Assembly (NCBI GenBank): GCA_017433825.1
Contig: JAFRGL010000017.1
Location: 45,384 to 109,383, forward strand
Reading direction: 5' to 3'
Length of the DNA: 64,000 nucleotides
DNA from: Eubacterium sp.
GTDB taxonomy: Bacteria > Bacillota > Clostridia > Lachnospirales > Lachnospiraceae
Position 1 is the first letter of the stretch. The number at the start of each line of letters is the position of its first letter. A model generated the notes under the pieces. The model ran no database searches and was not told the origin of the DNA. It saw only the letters and a list, made by a program, of their open reading frames with translations. Positions 49,864 to 59,315 of the stretch are shown here, in pieces. Made by a program: the position numbers and the translations under genes.

Positions 49864-51193
49864 CGGCATTTCCGGCATGATTTTCGCCGCCGAGGGGATT
49901 AAGAATTCGATTACGCTGCTGAACGGGCCCATGGGCTGCCGTTTCTACCACAGCACCACCGCCTCCTTCCTGAACGTGCAGCCGGTACTGTACATGACCG
50001 GAGAGAACGGACAGAGGATTCCGGTGGACTACAACTGGCTGGACAAGTGGTTTTTCCGCCAGCAGAGGGTGCCTTCCACGGCGCTGGACGGCTTCGATTA
50101 TGTGTACGGCACCGCGGAAAAGGTGAAGGAAGCGCTGGTATTCCTGAAAAACAACGTAAACTTCGGCATTATGACCATCGTGAATTCCCCCGGCGCATCC
50201 CTGATAGGCGACCGCCTTGCGGACATCGCGGCTGAGGTGATGCCGGAGAAAACTACAGTCGTGCTGGAGTCCCCGGGCTTTTCATCGGATTTTGCCCGCG
50301 GGTATGAGGAAGCCTGCCTGACCCTGGTGAAAACCCTGGCGGGAAAGCAAAGGGAAGCGGAAAATACAAGGGCGGAAGCCGGAAACCTTCCGGAAAAGAA
50401 AAACCGCCCGAAAGTCAACGTCCTGGGCCTTTCCGTCTGGGACCGGTATTTTGAGGGAGACCGGCAGGAGATTGCCCGCATCCTCGGGCTTGCCGGCACG
50501 GACGTGAACTGCTTCCTGGCTGCGGGTTGCACCACGGAAGAAGTGGAAAGCCTGCCCGCCGCGGATTTGAATATCGTAATTGATACCGAGAGGGCATTGC
50601 GGACCGCTGCCTTTATGGAAGAGCGGTTCGGCATTCCCTTTTATGCCTGCCAGGGCCTGCCCGTAGGTTTCGATGCGGCGTCCGAGCTGGCTGAAGCGGT
50701 AGGCAGGATATGCGGCACATCCCTGGAAGCGTTTCGGACGGAGGAGGAGAAAACCAGGGCGCTTACCTGGTATAAGATTAATTCAGTGGCCAAATCCGGC
50801 GGCTTTCCGACAGGCATTCCCTTTGCCGTCGAAGCCCCTGCGGCCCGGCTTACCGGCTATGCCCGGTTCATGATGGAATACCTGGGGATGAAGCCGGATG
50901 CCTGCGCGGTTTCGGGAAGGGAAGAACCTTCCGTACGGGCTGCCCTTGTCCGGCTGTTTGAAAGCCATCATGCCCTGCACTGTCTGGAAAAGCCCATGGA
51001 GGAAACCTCCGCCGAACTGGTTTTCGGCGATGCGAACCTTATTGCTTCCTTAAGCACCGTGCGGGAGGATTTTTCCGGCATTGAAATCAGCTATCCCGGT
51101 ATGGGCTATACGGACGTTGTTCCGAAAACCCACCTTCTGCTGGCCGGAGGCATGTTCCTGACGGAGCAGATCCTGAACGGATTGATGCGGTAA
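49829..51193 (+). CDS. Nitrogenase component 1-like protein (NifK/NifE type)
   Basis: 454 residues. The gene starts inside the end of the preceding fusion gene (35-base overlap, other frame), with GGAAGGAGAC upstream, so it is translationally coupled and probably forms the second half of the component 1 heterotetramer. Cys5 and Cys37 (NGPMGCRFY) fit the first two cluster ligands. At the third position the sequence is IVNSPGASLIGD (Ser120) where Cys is usual. No NifB, NifE, NifN or molybdate genes are near. A nitrogenase-like reductase of unknown substrate is the best reading. Confidence 0.8.
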   Translation: MTGNCSRNISPDGISGMIFAAEGIKNSITLLNGPMGCRFYHSTTASFLNVQPVLYMTGENGQRIPVDYNWLDKWFFRQQRVPSTALDGFDYVYGTAEKVKEALVFLKNNVNFGIMTIVNSPGASLIGDRLADIAAEVMPEKTTVVLESPGFSSDFARGYEEACLTLVKTLAGKQREAENTRAEAGNLPEKKNRPKVNVLGLSVWDRYFEGDRQEIARILGLAGTDVNCFLAAGCTTEEVESLPAADLNIVIDTERALRTAAFMEERFGIPFYACQGLPVGFDAASELAEAVGRICGTSLEAFRTEEEKTRALTWYKINSVAKSGGFPTGIPFAVEAPAARLTGYARFMMEYLGMKPDACAVSGREEPSVRAALVRLFESHHALHCLEKPMEETSAELVFGDANLIASLSTVREDFSGIEISYPGMGYTDVVPKTHLLLAGGMFLTEQILNGLMR

Positions 51194-51195
51194 AT

Positions 51196-51225
51196 TTGAC
51201 TTCCGGCGAAGTCCTGTGCTATAAT
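51196..51225 (+). promoter_or_regulatory. Promoter of the nth-tsaD operon
   Basis: TTGACT (51196-51201), 18-base spacer, TATAAT (51220-51225), directly after the nitrogenase-like gene, no terminator between. Confidence 0.8.
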
Positions 51226-51314
51226 GATATGATTCCATAACTATGTGCAGACGGATGAAGGGTCCGTATGCTTTTTCGTGTATAAAAAAACAGGCGGAAC
51301 CGGAAGGAGAAGGC

Positions 51315-51965
51315 GTGAGGATTACGAAAAGAACGGCGGAAATCTTAAAACGCATGGATGAGAAATACGGCACGGAGCTTTTTACATATCTGGAACATCA
51401 TACGCCGGAACAGCTCCTGGTGGCGACCATCCTTTCCGCCCAGTGCACCGACGCCCGGGTTAACCTGGTAACGAAGGATCTGTTTGTGAAATACCCGGAC
51501 ATGGCAGCTTTCGCGAATGCCTCCCAGGAAGAACTGGAGCAGGACATCCGTTCCACCGGCTTCTATCACAACAAGGCGAAGAACATCATTGCCTGCGCAA
51601 AGGTCATGGTCGAAAAATACGGCGGGAAGGTTCCGGAAACCATAGAGGAGCTGACCGCACTTCCCGGCGTGGGACGCAAAACCGCCAACGTGGTGCTGGG
51701 CAATGTATTCCGGAAGCCTTCCATCGTGGTGGACACCCATGTGGGGCGCATTGCCAGAAGACTGCAGTTTACGGATTATACCGATCCGGTCAAAGTGGAA
51801 TTCGAACTGATGAAGAAGATTCCCGAAGACCACTGGATCCTGATTAACCTCCAGTGGATCGCCTTCGGGCGGGAGATCTGTTCCGCGAGAAAACCGGATT
51901 GTGAAAACTGCTTCCTGACAGAATTCTGCAAGGAGCATGATAAAAAGAAGGATAAGACAAAATGA
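51315..51965 (+). CDS. nth: Endonuclease III
   Basis: 216 residues from GTG 51315 (AAGGAGAAGGC just before). Excises oxidised pyrimidines and cleaves at abasic sites. Visible: the helix-hairpin-helix LPGVGRKTANV with the catalytic Lys, the catalytic Asp in VDTHVGR, and the C-terminal 4Fe-4S loop CSARKPDCENCFLTEFC (C-x6-C-x2-C-x5-C). First gene of a nine-gene plus-strand operon; its last bases overlap the next start (ATGA). Confidence 0.96.
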   Translation: MRITKRTAEILKRMDEKYGTELFTYLEHHTPEQLLVATILSAQCTDARVNLVTKDLFVKYPDMAAFANASQEELEQDIRSTGFYHNKAKNIIACAKVMVEKYGGKVPETIEELTALPGVGRKTANVVLGNVFRKPSIVVDTHVGRIARRLQFTDYTDPVKVEFELMKKIPEDHWILINLQWIAFGREICSARKPDCENCFLTEFCKEHDKKKDKTK

Positions 51966-53434
51966 CGAGACAGCTGAAAAATATCATTACGGCAGCTATA
52001 GTGACTGCGGCGGCCGGCTTTATTTTCTTCCTTGGAGGGCAGACGGTAAAAGCCGACCCGGACAGCGGGAACGCGCTGATTTACCTGGAGGACGTGGACG
52101 TCACCGATATGGATGAAAGCGAAATCCAGGCGGTCATCGACGCGAAAATGTCGGAATACGCCACCACTGCCATCAATCTGGACGTGTACGGCGAAAACGT
52201 ATCGGTTATTGCCGGCGAGCTGGGCCTTTACAGGGCCAATACGGACCTGATTGACCAGATTATGGCGCGCCACAGGAAGGGCAATATCCTGCAGCAGTAC
52301 GCGATAGACAAGTATTATAAGGAAAACGGGCCGGAATTCATGGAGATTTCCCTGGATGCCACCTACGATGCCTGTTACGCCGTGGTGACGGAGAAATGCA
52401 AATTTACGGATGAGGATCCGATTGACATGACGCTGGTCCTGAATGAAATCGGCGCCCTGGTGCCCACGGAGAAGAGGGACGGTCACTATATCCAGGTGGA
52501 GGAATCCGCGAACAAGCTGGTGGATTTCATCCGGAACCAGTGGCACGGCGGCAAGAGCCAGGTCAACCTGCCCATCAAGGTGGTGCCGGGCTACGGCACC
52601 GAGGAACAGTTCCTCCAGTGCGACAGCATCCTGGGCACCGCCACAACCCGTTATCCGAATATCGGTGTGGACCGGGATACCAACCTGATGGTGGCTGCGG
52701 GCAAGCTGAACGGCTGCGTGGTCTATCCCGGCGAAATCTTTTCGGTTCTTGACCATCTGATGCCCTTTACCGAGGAAAACGGCTATATGACCGCGCCGGT
52801 ATTCTTAAACGGCAAGGTTGTGGACGATATCGGCGGCGGCGCCTGCCAGATTTCCACCACGCTGTACCAGGCCTGCCTGTACGCCGAGCTGGAAATTGTG
52901 GACAGAAGCCCGCACTCCATGATGACGGTTTACTGCGAGCCTGCCATGGATGCCGCCGTCGCGGAGGGCTACAAGGATTTCAAGTTCCGCAACAATACGG
53001 ATTCCCCCATTTATATTTCCAGCAGCGTGGGCCCCAGCGGCAACGAGCTGGGCGACGGCATCGTGGTATTTACCATTTACGGCCATGAAACCAGGGACCC
53101 CAACCGGACCATCGAATTCGAAAGCGTCGAGACCAACCGGGAAAAGGCCACGACGGTTTACGAGCTTTCCAATGCGGAGGAATTCGGCATGGTGCTTTAT
53201 ACCGACGGACATGACGGTGTGGACGCCGTTTCCTACAAGATTGTCAAGATAAACGGGGAAGTGGTGGAAAAATCCGAGCTGAACCATGCCAATTACCAGA
53301 TGTCGCCCAATACCTGGACCATCGGCATCAAAGGGGCTTCCTCCAGGGCTGTTTCCATGCTGGCGGACGCCGCGGCGACGAAGAATATCGACAATGTCTA
53401 TGATACGCTGCTGATACTGTACGATTCGGAGTAA
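51962..53434 (+). CDS. VanW-family exported protein
   Basis: 490 residues with an N-terminal membrane anchor or signal (residues ~8-28, then KADPDSG). The large middle region is followed by the VanW motif GKLNGCVVYPGEIFSVLD near residue 240 and the hallmark DDIGGGACQISTTLYQACLYAELEIVDRS read in part near 285. A G5-like/tail domain follows. VanW proteins are named after vancomycin resistance operons but have no known activity; here it is chromosomal housekeeping company. The start overlaps nth by four bases. Confidence 0.9.
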   Translation: MTRQLKNIITAAIVTAAAGFIFFLGGQTVKADPDSGNALIYLEDVDVTDMDESEIQAVIDAKMSEYATTAINLDVYGENVSVIAGELGLYRANTDLIDQIMARHRKGNILQQYAIDKYYKENGPEFMEISLDATYDACYAVVTEKCKFTDEDPIDMTLVLNEIGALVPTEKRDGHYIQVEESANKLVDFIRNQWHGGKSQVNLPIKVVPGYGTEEQFLQCDSILGTATTRYPNIGVDRDTNLMVAAGKLNGCVVYPGEIFSVLDHLMPFTEENGYMTAPVFLNGKVVDDIGGGACQISTTLYQACLYAELEIVDRSPHSMMTVYCEPAMDAAVAEGYKDFKFRNNTDSPIYISSSVGPSGNELGDGIVVFTIYGHETRDPNRTIEFESVETNREKATTVYELSNAEEFGMVLYTDGHDGVDAVSYKIVKINGEVVEKSELNHANYQMSPNTWTIGIKGASSRAVSMLADAAATKNIDNVYDTLLILYDSE

Positions 53435-53440
53435 CGGGCT

Positions 53441-54007
53441 TTGAGAACCGGAAAAGCGCTTTCGGTCCCGCAGGGACTGGATATATACATGCTGGGAAGC
53501 GCCGGGCTGTTCGGCGCATGCATACTGTCAGTCAGGAAAGAAAACGAACTGCTTGCCCGCTTCCGGACATCCTTTGTGAAGGAGACGGCGGGACTTATCC
53601 GCACGCTGCCGGATATCCGGGCAGCCCGGGCCGCTTACAGAAACGGAGCGGTCTGCGTACAGATGCTGGGGGAGGACGGTGTATTTGCCGGCCTCTGGAG
53701 GCTTGCGGAATCCCTGCACTGCGGCCTGGAAACGGACCTGCGCCGGATACCGGTGCGGCAGGAGACAATCGAAATCTGCGAGTTTTTCGGGCTGAATCCG
53801 TATGAGCTGCATTCAGGCGGCTCCTTTCTGGCGGCAGCGGCAAAGCCGGAGCTCTTTGTTTCCGCAATGGAAAAAAGGGGACTGGTTTCGGAATATATCG
53901 GACATACAACAGGCGGCAATGACCGCATCGTGCAAAACCGGGATATCCGGCGGTATCTGACCAGGCCGGAAGGAGGCAGACATGTCTGTGGGAATAATCC
54001 TGCATGA
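53441..54007 (+). CDS. AIR synthase/HypE C-terminal-domain-like protein
   Basis: 188 residues from TTG 53441. It resembles only the C-terminal half of the PurM/HypE/ThiL superfamily: GVFAGLWRLAESLHCGLETD, IPVRQETIEICEFFGLNPYELHSGGS and the closing GGN segment. The N-terminal ATP-binding half is missing, so it cannot be a complete HypE or ThiL and may bind a ligand or partner. It overlaps trmL by 26 bases, implying coupled translation. Family level is my reading; function unknown. Confidence 0.6.
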   Translation: MRTGKALSVPQGLDIYMLGSAGLFGACILSVRKENELLARFRTSFVKETAGLIRTLPDIRAARAAYRNGAVCVQMLGEDGVFAGLWRLAESLHCGLETDLRRIPVRQETIEICEFFGLNPYELHSGGSFLAAAAKPELFVSAMEKRGLVSEYIGHTTGGNDRIVQNRDIRRYLTRPEGGRHVCGNNPA

Positions 54008-54506
54008 ACCGGAAATACCTTCCAATACAGGCAACATCGGAAGAACCTGCATGGCAGCGGGGGCATCCCTGCACCTGATAGAGCCTTTAGGCTTCAGGCT
54101 GACCGAGAAAGCCGTAAAACGTTCCGGCATGGATTACTGGCAGGAACTGGACGTTGCCAGATATCTGGATTATGCGGATTTCTGTGAAAAGCACCCCGGC
54201 GCGAAAATTTTCTACGCCACCACCAAGGCCAGGAAGCTTTATACCGAGGCGGAATTTCCGGAAGACTGTTTTATCATGTTCGGCAAGGAAAGCGCGGGCA
54301 TACCGGAGGAAATCCTTCTGGAGCATCCGGATGACTGCATACGGATTCCCATGATGGAGGACGCCAGGTCCCTAAACCTGTCAAATGCGGCCGCCATCGT
54401 CCTTTACGAAGCCCTGCGGCAGCACGGGTTTGCCTCCCTGAAGAAGGAAGGCGAGCTTCACAAATATAGATGGAAGGAGGAACCAAAGCTTGAGGAAGAG
54501 AGTTGA
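53982..54506 (+). CDS. trmL: tRNA (cytidine(34)-2'-O)-methyltransferase TrmL
   Basis: 174 residues, a SPOUT methyltransferase. Methylates the wobble nucleotide of leucine tRNAs. Motifs: NTGNIGRTCMAAGA near residue 14, the loop DCFIMFGKESAGIPEEIL, and the C-terminal knot RIPMMEDARSLNLSNAAAIVLYE. It overlaps its upstream neighbour and overlaps the DUF5717 gene start by 17 bases. Confidence 0.95.
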   Translation: MSVGIILHEPEIPSNTGNIGRTCMAAGASLHLIEPLGFRLTEKAVKRSGMDYWQELDVARYLDYADFCEKHPGAKIFYATTKARKLYTEAEFPEDCFIMFGKESAGIPEEILLEHPDDCIRIPMMEDARSLNLSNAAAIVLYEALRQHGFASLKKEGELHKYRWKEEPKLEEES

Positions 54507-57500
54507 AGAGCTGATTCGGGAAAGCATGATCCTGGAACCGGCCAGGCCTTTGGTGTCCGCTTCCAGGCTGGATATTACCCTGAAGGCCGGAGAGCCTTAC
54601 AGGGGTTCTTTCCGTGTGGGTTCCCCCGACGGAAGCCGTATCCGGGCTTATGTGGTTTCCGACAATCACCGGATTGTCATTGCAAAACAGCATTTTGAAG
54701 AATCCAGCTTCAACGTGGTCTACGGCATTGATACCACCGGGCTTTCCGCCAAAGATAGGGTGGAGGGCAGAATCTGCGTTATGACGGACATCGGCCAGGC
54801 GGAGGTGCCTGTTTTCGCCGTTGTGGAAAAAGAGAAGCTCATTGCTTCCTCCATCGAGATAGTGGACATTGATTCCTTCGTCAAACTGGCCAAGACCAAC
54901 TACCGTGAAGCATTCCGGCTTTATACCTCAGACAGCTTCAAAAGCCTTCTTGCAGACAAGGAAGAAGTGCATGTTCCTTTATACGAAGGCCTTTCCAGAA
55001 ACCCCGTCACCTACCAGCATCTGGAGGAATTCCTGGTTTCCGCAGGCAAAAAACAGCAGGTATCCATAAGTCTGGACAAGCAGACCAAGCAGAGCTACCG
55101 AATCACCGGTCCGGTCAAGGATACGCTGTATATTTACAAAAATACCTGGGGCTATGTGAACGTGGACATCAGCGTGCAGGGCGATTTCATCGAGGTGGAA
55201 AAGAGAACCTTAAACGCCGAAGATTTCATCGGCAAGGTGTACGGACTGGAATACGTCATCAATCCGGAGAAACTGTCCGGCGCGGTGCGCACCGGCAAGA
55301 TTGTTATCCGGACCGTCTACGAAACCCTGGAACTGGAAATCGAAGCCGCGCCGGCGGGGAAGGACGAATACTCCTCCCCGGCATTCCGCAAGGACCGCAT
55401 CTTCCGGCTTGTCTCCGGCCTGCTGGACCTTTTCCTGAAAAAAACGGACTACCGGACCTGGTATGACAATTCCGTCACCCTTCTGGAAGACCTCAAGGAG
55501 GACAAGGAAGACAATTTCACAAGGTTTGCCGAGATTTACATGGCGTATACAAGGGAGAATTATTCCCGGGCCATCGAGCTTCTGTGGGATATGAAGGAAG
55601 GCGTCATCGAGCTGAAGCAGCCGTGGGAGAGGGCGGCTTATCTGTATCTGGCCAAGGCTGTAAGCCTCCTGCCGCTGGAACAGAGGGATATTTCCGCCGC
55701 GCTTTTAAGCTGCTACAGGCAGGATCCCACCTGTTTCCTGCCCATGGCCTTCTATCTGGAAGAGGAGAAAGCGAAAGGCGCCAGCGCCGCAGGTTCCCTG
55801 GCAGATCTGGAGGAAGCCTATGAGCAGGGATGCTCCAGCCCCTTCATGTATCTGCGGGCCTGGGAGGTGTTAAAGGAGCAGGAATCCCTGCTTCGCAGGC
55901 TGTCTCCCTTTATGATCCGGGTGGTGAATTTTGCCCTGAAGCATGATCTTTTAACGGAAGGCATTCTGCTTCGGGCCGCATTTTTAAGCTCCAATCAGAA
56001 GCAGTTTTCCCCCATTTTATACAAGATTATGGCCGACGGCTACGAAAAGTATCCCAGCCGGGAGCTTCTGGAAGCCATCGTCAAATATATTATCAAGGGC
56101 AACCAGATTTCCCCCTCCTGCTTTGTCTGGTATGAGAAGGCGGTGGAGGCGGATATCCGGGTTACCAGGCTGTATGAATACTATATGGAAACCAGGCCGG
56201 AGAGCAGGACGGAGGAATTCCCCCTGCCCGTGCGGCTGTATTTCTCCTACAATTCCACCCTGGGCGAGCGGAAAAAGGCTTATCTGTATGCCGGCATCAT
56301 CCGCTACAAGGACAGGGACCCGGTTTCCTATGAAAATTACAGCAAGGCAATGGAAGAATTTGCCAGGGCCAGCTTTAAAAAAGGCCTGATTAACGAGAAT
56401 TATGCGGTGCTTTACCAGGAATTCTTCGGTGACAGCACCGACCCGGAGGTGGCAGCCTCCCTGGCGCTGCTTCTGTTTACCTGCAAGCTGGAATGCGACA
56501 ATCCCTCCATCAGGAAAGTGATTGTCTGCCATCCGGCGCTGAACGAGGAGCAGGAGTACGTCTTCGCGAACGGCAGGGCCTACCCGAATATTTATTCCGA
56601 CGATGCCTGCATCCTCCTGGAGGATGACCTGAAGCGCCGGTTCGTCACCACCATACCCTACAGGCTGACGAACCTGATGGACAGGAAGAAGACCGCGGCC
56701 TACTGCGCGGCCCTGGGCGTGTGGGATACCGGCATGATGCTGTACAGCTGCGGCAGCGCGTCCTGGCAGATGGACGTGACCTCCGCCAACCTCTTGAAGC
56801 TCTGGAAGGTGGCGGAAAACCCCGCCATCAAGCGAAGCTACCGGGACAAAATCAGGCTGCGCCTGCTGGATTATTTCATGAACCACGCGGACAGCGAGGT
56901 AGCGCCTTATGTGGAGGCCATGCGGGAAAATACCTACGGGTGGCTGGACAAGGTGAAAACCGTCTCCCTGCTTATCCGTTTCGGCCGGTTTGAGCGTGCC
57001 TTCGCCCTTGTTAACCGCATGGGCTATGAGAAAATAAACCTGGCGGACCTTCTGGCCCTGGCCGGCAGCCGCATCCGGCATGTGGCAGGCGAAGAAAATG
57101 AAGAAGTCCTGAACCTGGCGCTGTACGTGTTCCGGCGGGGCCTGTTTGACGAGACCGTTTTATCCTACCTTTGCCGGCATGCGTTCCTGAATATTGACGA
57201 AAGCATACGCCTTTGGGAATATGCCCTGAGCGCAGGCATCGACGTGGTGCCTCTGGAGGAGCGGATTCTGCTGGATTCCATGTTTGCCCGGGTGATCCCG
57301 GAGCGGGCGGAAGACGTGCTCGCGGATTTCAACAGGAAAAGCGGCAACCGCATGGTGTCCAGGGCATACCTGACTTACCTTTCCATGGAAAGCGTGCTGA
57401 ACGACCGGCGCATCCAGGACTCCACGGCGGACCTTCTGTCCACCCTGGTGGACAGCGAGACCGTAAGGGTGCGGTACTGCGTGCTGGCGTGGCTGAAGTA

Positions 57501-58035
57501 TGCGGCGGGCATGAAGAAAACGGACGCGGAAGCAGAAGACCGCATCAGAAGGCTTCTGGAATACTGCGCGGATAATTCCTTACGTTTCAGCTTCCTGAAA
57601 AGGCTTCCCTCCAGGTTCCTGCAGGGCTACCAGATGGAAGACAAGGTGTTCGTGGAGGAACGCTTCCCCGAGGGCAGCAAGGTTACCCTGTATTACCGGC
57701 TGGAAGGCGCTCCTTCCACAGGGGAAAAGCACTGGACGGGCGAGCCCTTAAAGGAAATGATCCCGGGTCTCTTCAGCAGGGAGTTCCTGCTGTTCTACGG
57801 CGAGCGGCTGTACTATTACTGCGAAGCGGAAAGCGGCGGGGAAATCATCAAAACCGGGGAGAAGCACATCACCGTTACTACCATGGACATGGAAGGACAT
57901 ACGAAGTACCGCCGCTTAAACGCCATCAAGGCGAAGATAAGCCTGATTGAAAATGTGCCCGTCTCCGACGACGTGAGAAAATATATGTGGCAGGAAGCCT
58001 GTGCGGGCGAACTGTTTAAGATTCGTAAAGAGTAA
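54490..58035 (+). CDS. DUF5717 family protein
   Basis: 1181 residues from TTG 54490 (AAGGAGGAACCAAAGC before it). Mainly helical repeat-like sequence with two small beta-rich parts near the ends (KAGEPYRGSFRVGSP at ~32-46; KVTLYYRLEGAPSTGEK near 1060). No signal or membrane segment. I recognise the three-gene set of this protein with DUF5716 and a TPR protein as a conserved Lachnospiraceae cassette. A scaffold role is plausible from repeats; activity is unknown. Confidence 0.8.
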   Translation: MRKRVEELIRESMILEPARPLVSASRLDITLKAGEPYRGSFRVGSPDGSRIRAYVVSDNHRIVIAKQHFEESSFNVVYGIDTTGLSAKDRVEGRICVMTDIGQAEVPVFAVVEKEKLIASSIEIVDIDSFVKLAKTNYREAFRLYTSDSFKSLLADKEEVHVPLYEGLSRNPVTYQHLEEFLVSAGKKQQVSISLDKQTKQSYRITGPVKDTLYIYKNTWGYVNVDISVQGDFIEVEKRTLNAEDFIGKVYGLEYVINPEKLSGAVRTGKIVIRTVYETLELEIEAAPAGKDEYSSPAFRKDRIFRLVSGLLDLFLKKTDYRTWYDNSVTLLEDLKEDKEDNFTRFAEIYMAYTRENYSRAIELLWDMKEGVIELKQPWERAAYLYLAKAVSLLPLEQRDISAALLSCYRQDPTCFLPMAFYLEEEKAKGASAAGSLADLEEAYEQGCSSPFMYLRAWEVLKEQESLLRRLSPFMIRVVNFALKHDLLTEGILLRAAFLSSNQKQFSPILYKIMADGYEKYPSRELLEAIVKYIIKGNQISPSCFVWYEKAVEADIRVTRLYEYYMETRPESRTEEFPLPVRLYFSYNSTLGERKKAYLYAGIIRYKDRDPVSYENYSKAMEEFARASFKKGLINENYAVLYQEFFGDSTDPEVAASLALLLFTCKLECDNPSIRKVIVCHPALNEEQEYVFANGRAYPNIYSDDACILLEDDLKRRFVTTIPYRLTNLMDRKKTAAYCAALGVWDTGMMLYSCGSASWQMDVTSANLLKLWKVAENPAIKRSYRDKIRLRLLDYFMNHADSEVAPYVEAMRENTYGWLDKVKTVSLLIRFGRFERAFALVNRMGYEKINLADLLALAGSRIRHVAGEENEEVLNLALYVFRRGLFDETVLSYLCRHAFLNIDESIRLWEYALSAGIDVVPLEERILLDSMFARVIPERAEDVLADFNRKSGNRMVSRAYLTYLSMESVLNDRRIQDSTADLLSTLVDSETVRVRYCVLAWLKYAAGMKKTDAEAEDRIRRLLEYCADNSLRFSFLKRLPSRFLQGYQMEDKVFVEERFPEGSKVTLYYRLEGAPSTGEKHWTGEPLKEMIPGLFSREFLLFYGERLYYYCEAESGGEIIKTGEKHITVTTMDMEGHTKYRRLNAIKAKISLIENVPVSDDVRKYMWQEACAGELFKIRKE

Positions 58036-58048
58036 ATGAGGAGCATCC

Positions 58049-59293
58049 ATGGCTGAAAATGCAGTAATTGCCGGAATTGATATCAATGATAAAGAAGTGC
58101 AGATCTGCGTCTACGACGAGGAGTCCAAAGAGGTGAAATCGGCTCCCGCCGGTATGGCGTCCCCGAAATGCATTTTTCCCGCACGGCTTCTGTATTTCCC
58201 CAGAACGGAGAAATGGCGGTTCGGCACGGAAGCGGATTTCTTCGCCAACCAGAAGGACGGCGTAATGATTTCCGACATCCTGAACCTGTGCGAAAACCAG
58301 GACGAGGTCTTTGTAGGTTCCGGGAAGAATCTGGAAACCACACAGGTGGCTGCAGAGCTCCTGCGCCAGGTACTGTCCCTGGCGGGTGTCAAAAACCCGG
58401 CCGTGCAGATAAAATCCCTGATGGTGACCATGCCGGCCGTAACCGTGAAGCTGGCAGAAACCTTCCGCAAGGCCTTTGCGGTCCTGATGATCGAGAAGAA
58501 TGCCTTTATCCAGAGCTACGACGAAAGCTTCTATTACCGGGCGATGATCAGCCATCCGGAAAATTTCCGGAACAAGGCGGGCATGTTCCTGTTTGACGAA
58601 GAAAACCATGTGACCTTCCACGAACTGACCCTGAACCGGCAGACCAGGCCGGCCACCGCGACAGCAAGGACCGGCGATACCATTGAACTGCCGGAGGCGG
58701 ACGAGGAGAGGGACAGGGTGTTCCTGGATTTTGCAAAAGAAGTCATCGGCAGCGAGCTGTTCACATCCATCTACCTGGTGGGCCGGGGCTTTGACAAGAA
58801 ATGGTCGCCTTTCTCCGTGGCTTTCCTGTGCCAGCAGGGACGCAGGGTATTCCATGGCGACAACCTGTATGCCGGCGGAGCCTGCTATGCTGCAAGGGAG
58901 AAGACAAACGGCGGCAGGACCCTCGACGGCTACATGTTCTTAGGCCAGGATATCCTGCAGAAAAATATCGGCCTGGATCTTTTGGAAAACGGCAGGCCGG
59001 TCTACGTGCCCCTTGTGAGCGCCGGCAGCCACTGGTACGAGGCGGAGGGCAGCTGCGAAATGATTCTGGACGAACCCGGCAGGGTGGTCTTCCGGGTGGA
59101 TTCCCTGGAGAAGAACAAACATTCCGACCTGGAAATGCAGCTGGCCGGCTTTCCGGAACGCCCGAGGAAGACGACGAGGCTTAAGATTACCGCGCATTAC
59201 GAAAATTCCCGGGAATGCATCGTGACGGTGGAAGACTTAGGCTTCGGGGAGCTTTTCCCTGCGACAGGCAGGAAGTGGACCGAAACTATTTAA
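58049..59293 (+). CDS. DUF5716 family, actin/Hsp70-like fold suspected
   Basis: 414 residues. The start VIAGIDINDKEVQICVYDEE is the phosphate-1-like hairpin of actin/Hsp70 ATPases, and SIYLVGRGFDKKW could be the adenosine region. The C-terminal ~120 residues (KNIGLDLLENGRPVYVPLV onwards) form a beta-rich domain. I assign it to DUF5716 by context and overall pattern. It starts 13 bases after DUF5717 and probably forms a complex with it. ATP binding is inference. Confidence 0.75.
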   Translation: MAENAVIAGIDINDKEVQICVYDEESKEVKSAPAGMASPKCIFPARLLYFPRTEKWRFGTEADFFANQKDGVMISDILNLCENQDEVFVGSGKNLETTQVAAELLRQVLSLAGVKNPAVQIKSLMVTMPAVTVKLAETFRKAFAVLMIEKNAFIQSYDESFYYRAMISHPENFRNKAGMFLFDEENHVTFHELTLNRQTRPATATARTGDTIELPEADEERDRVFLDFAKEVIGSELFTSIYLVGRGFDKKWSPFSVAFLCQQGRRVFHGDNLYAGGACYAAREKTNGGRTLDGYMFLGQDILQKNIGLDLLENGRPVYVPLVSAGSHWYEAEGSCEMILDEPGRVVFRVDSLEKNKHSDLEMQLAGFPERPRKTTRLKITAHYENSRECIVTVEDLGFGELFPATGRKWTETI

Positions 59294-59315
59294 ATCATTT
59301 TAAGGAGGGACGGCA

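Noticed and set aside
47674-51193. A true nitrogen-fixing nitrogenase
   Set aside because: No nifB, nifE, nifN, nifV or molybdate genes, no clearly seen FeMo-cofactor ligands, and a missing third cysteine in the second subunit. Called nitrogenase-like only.
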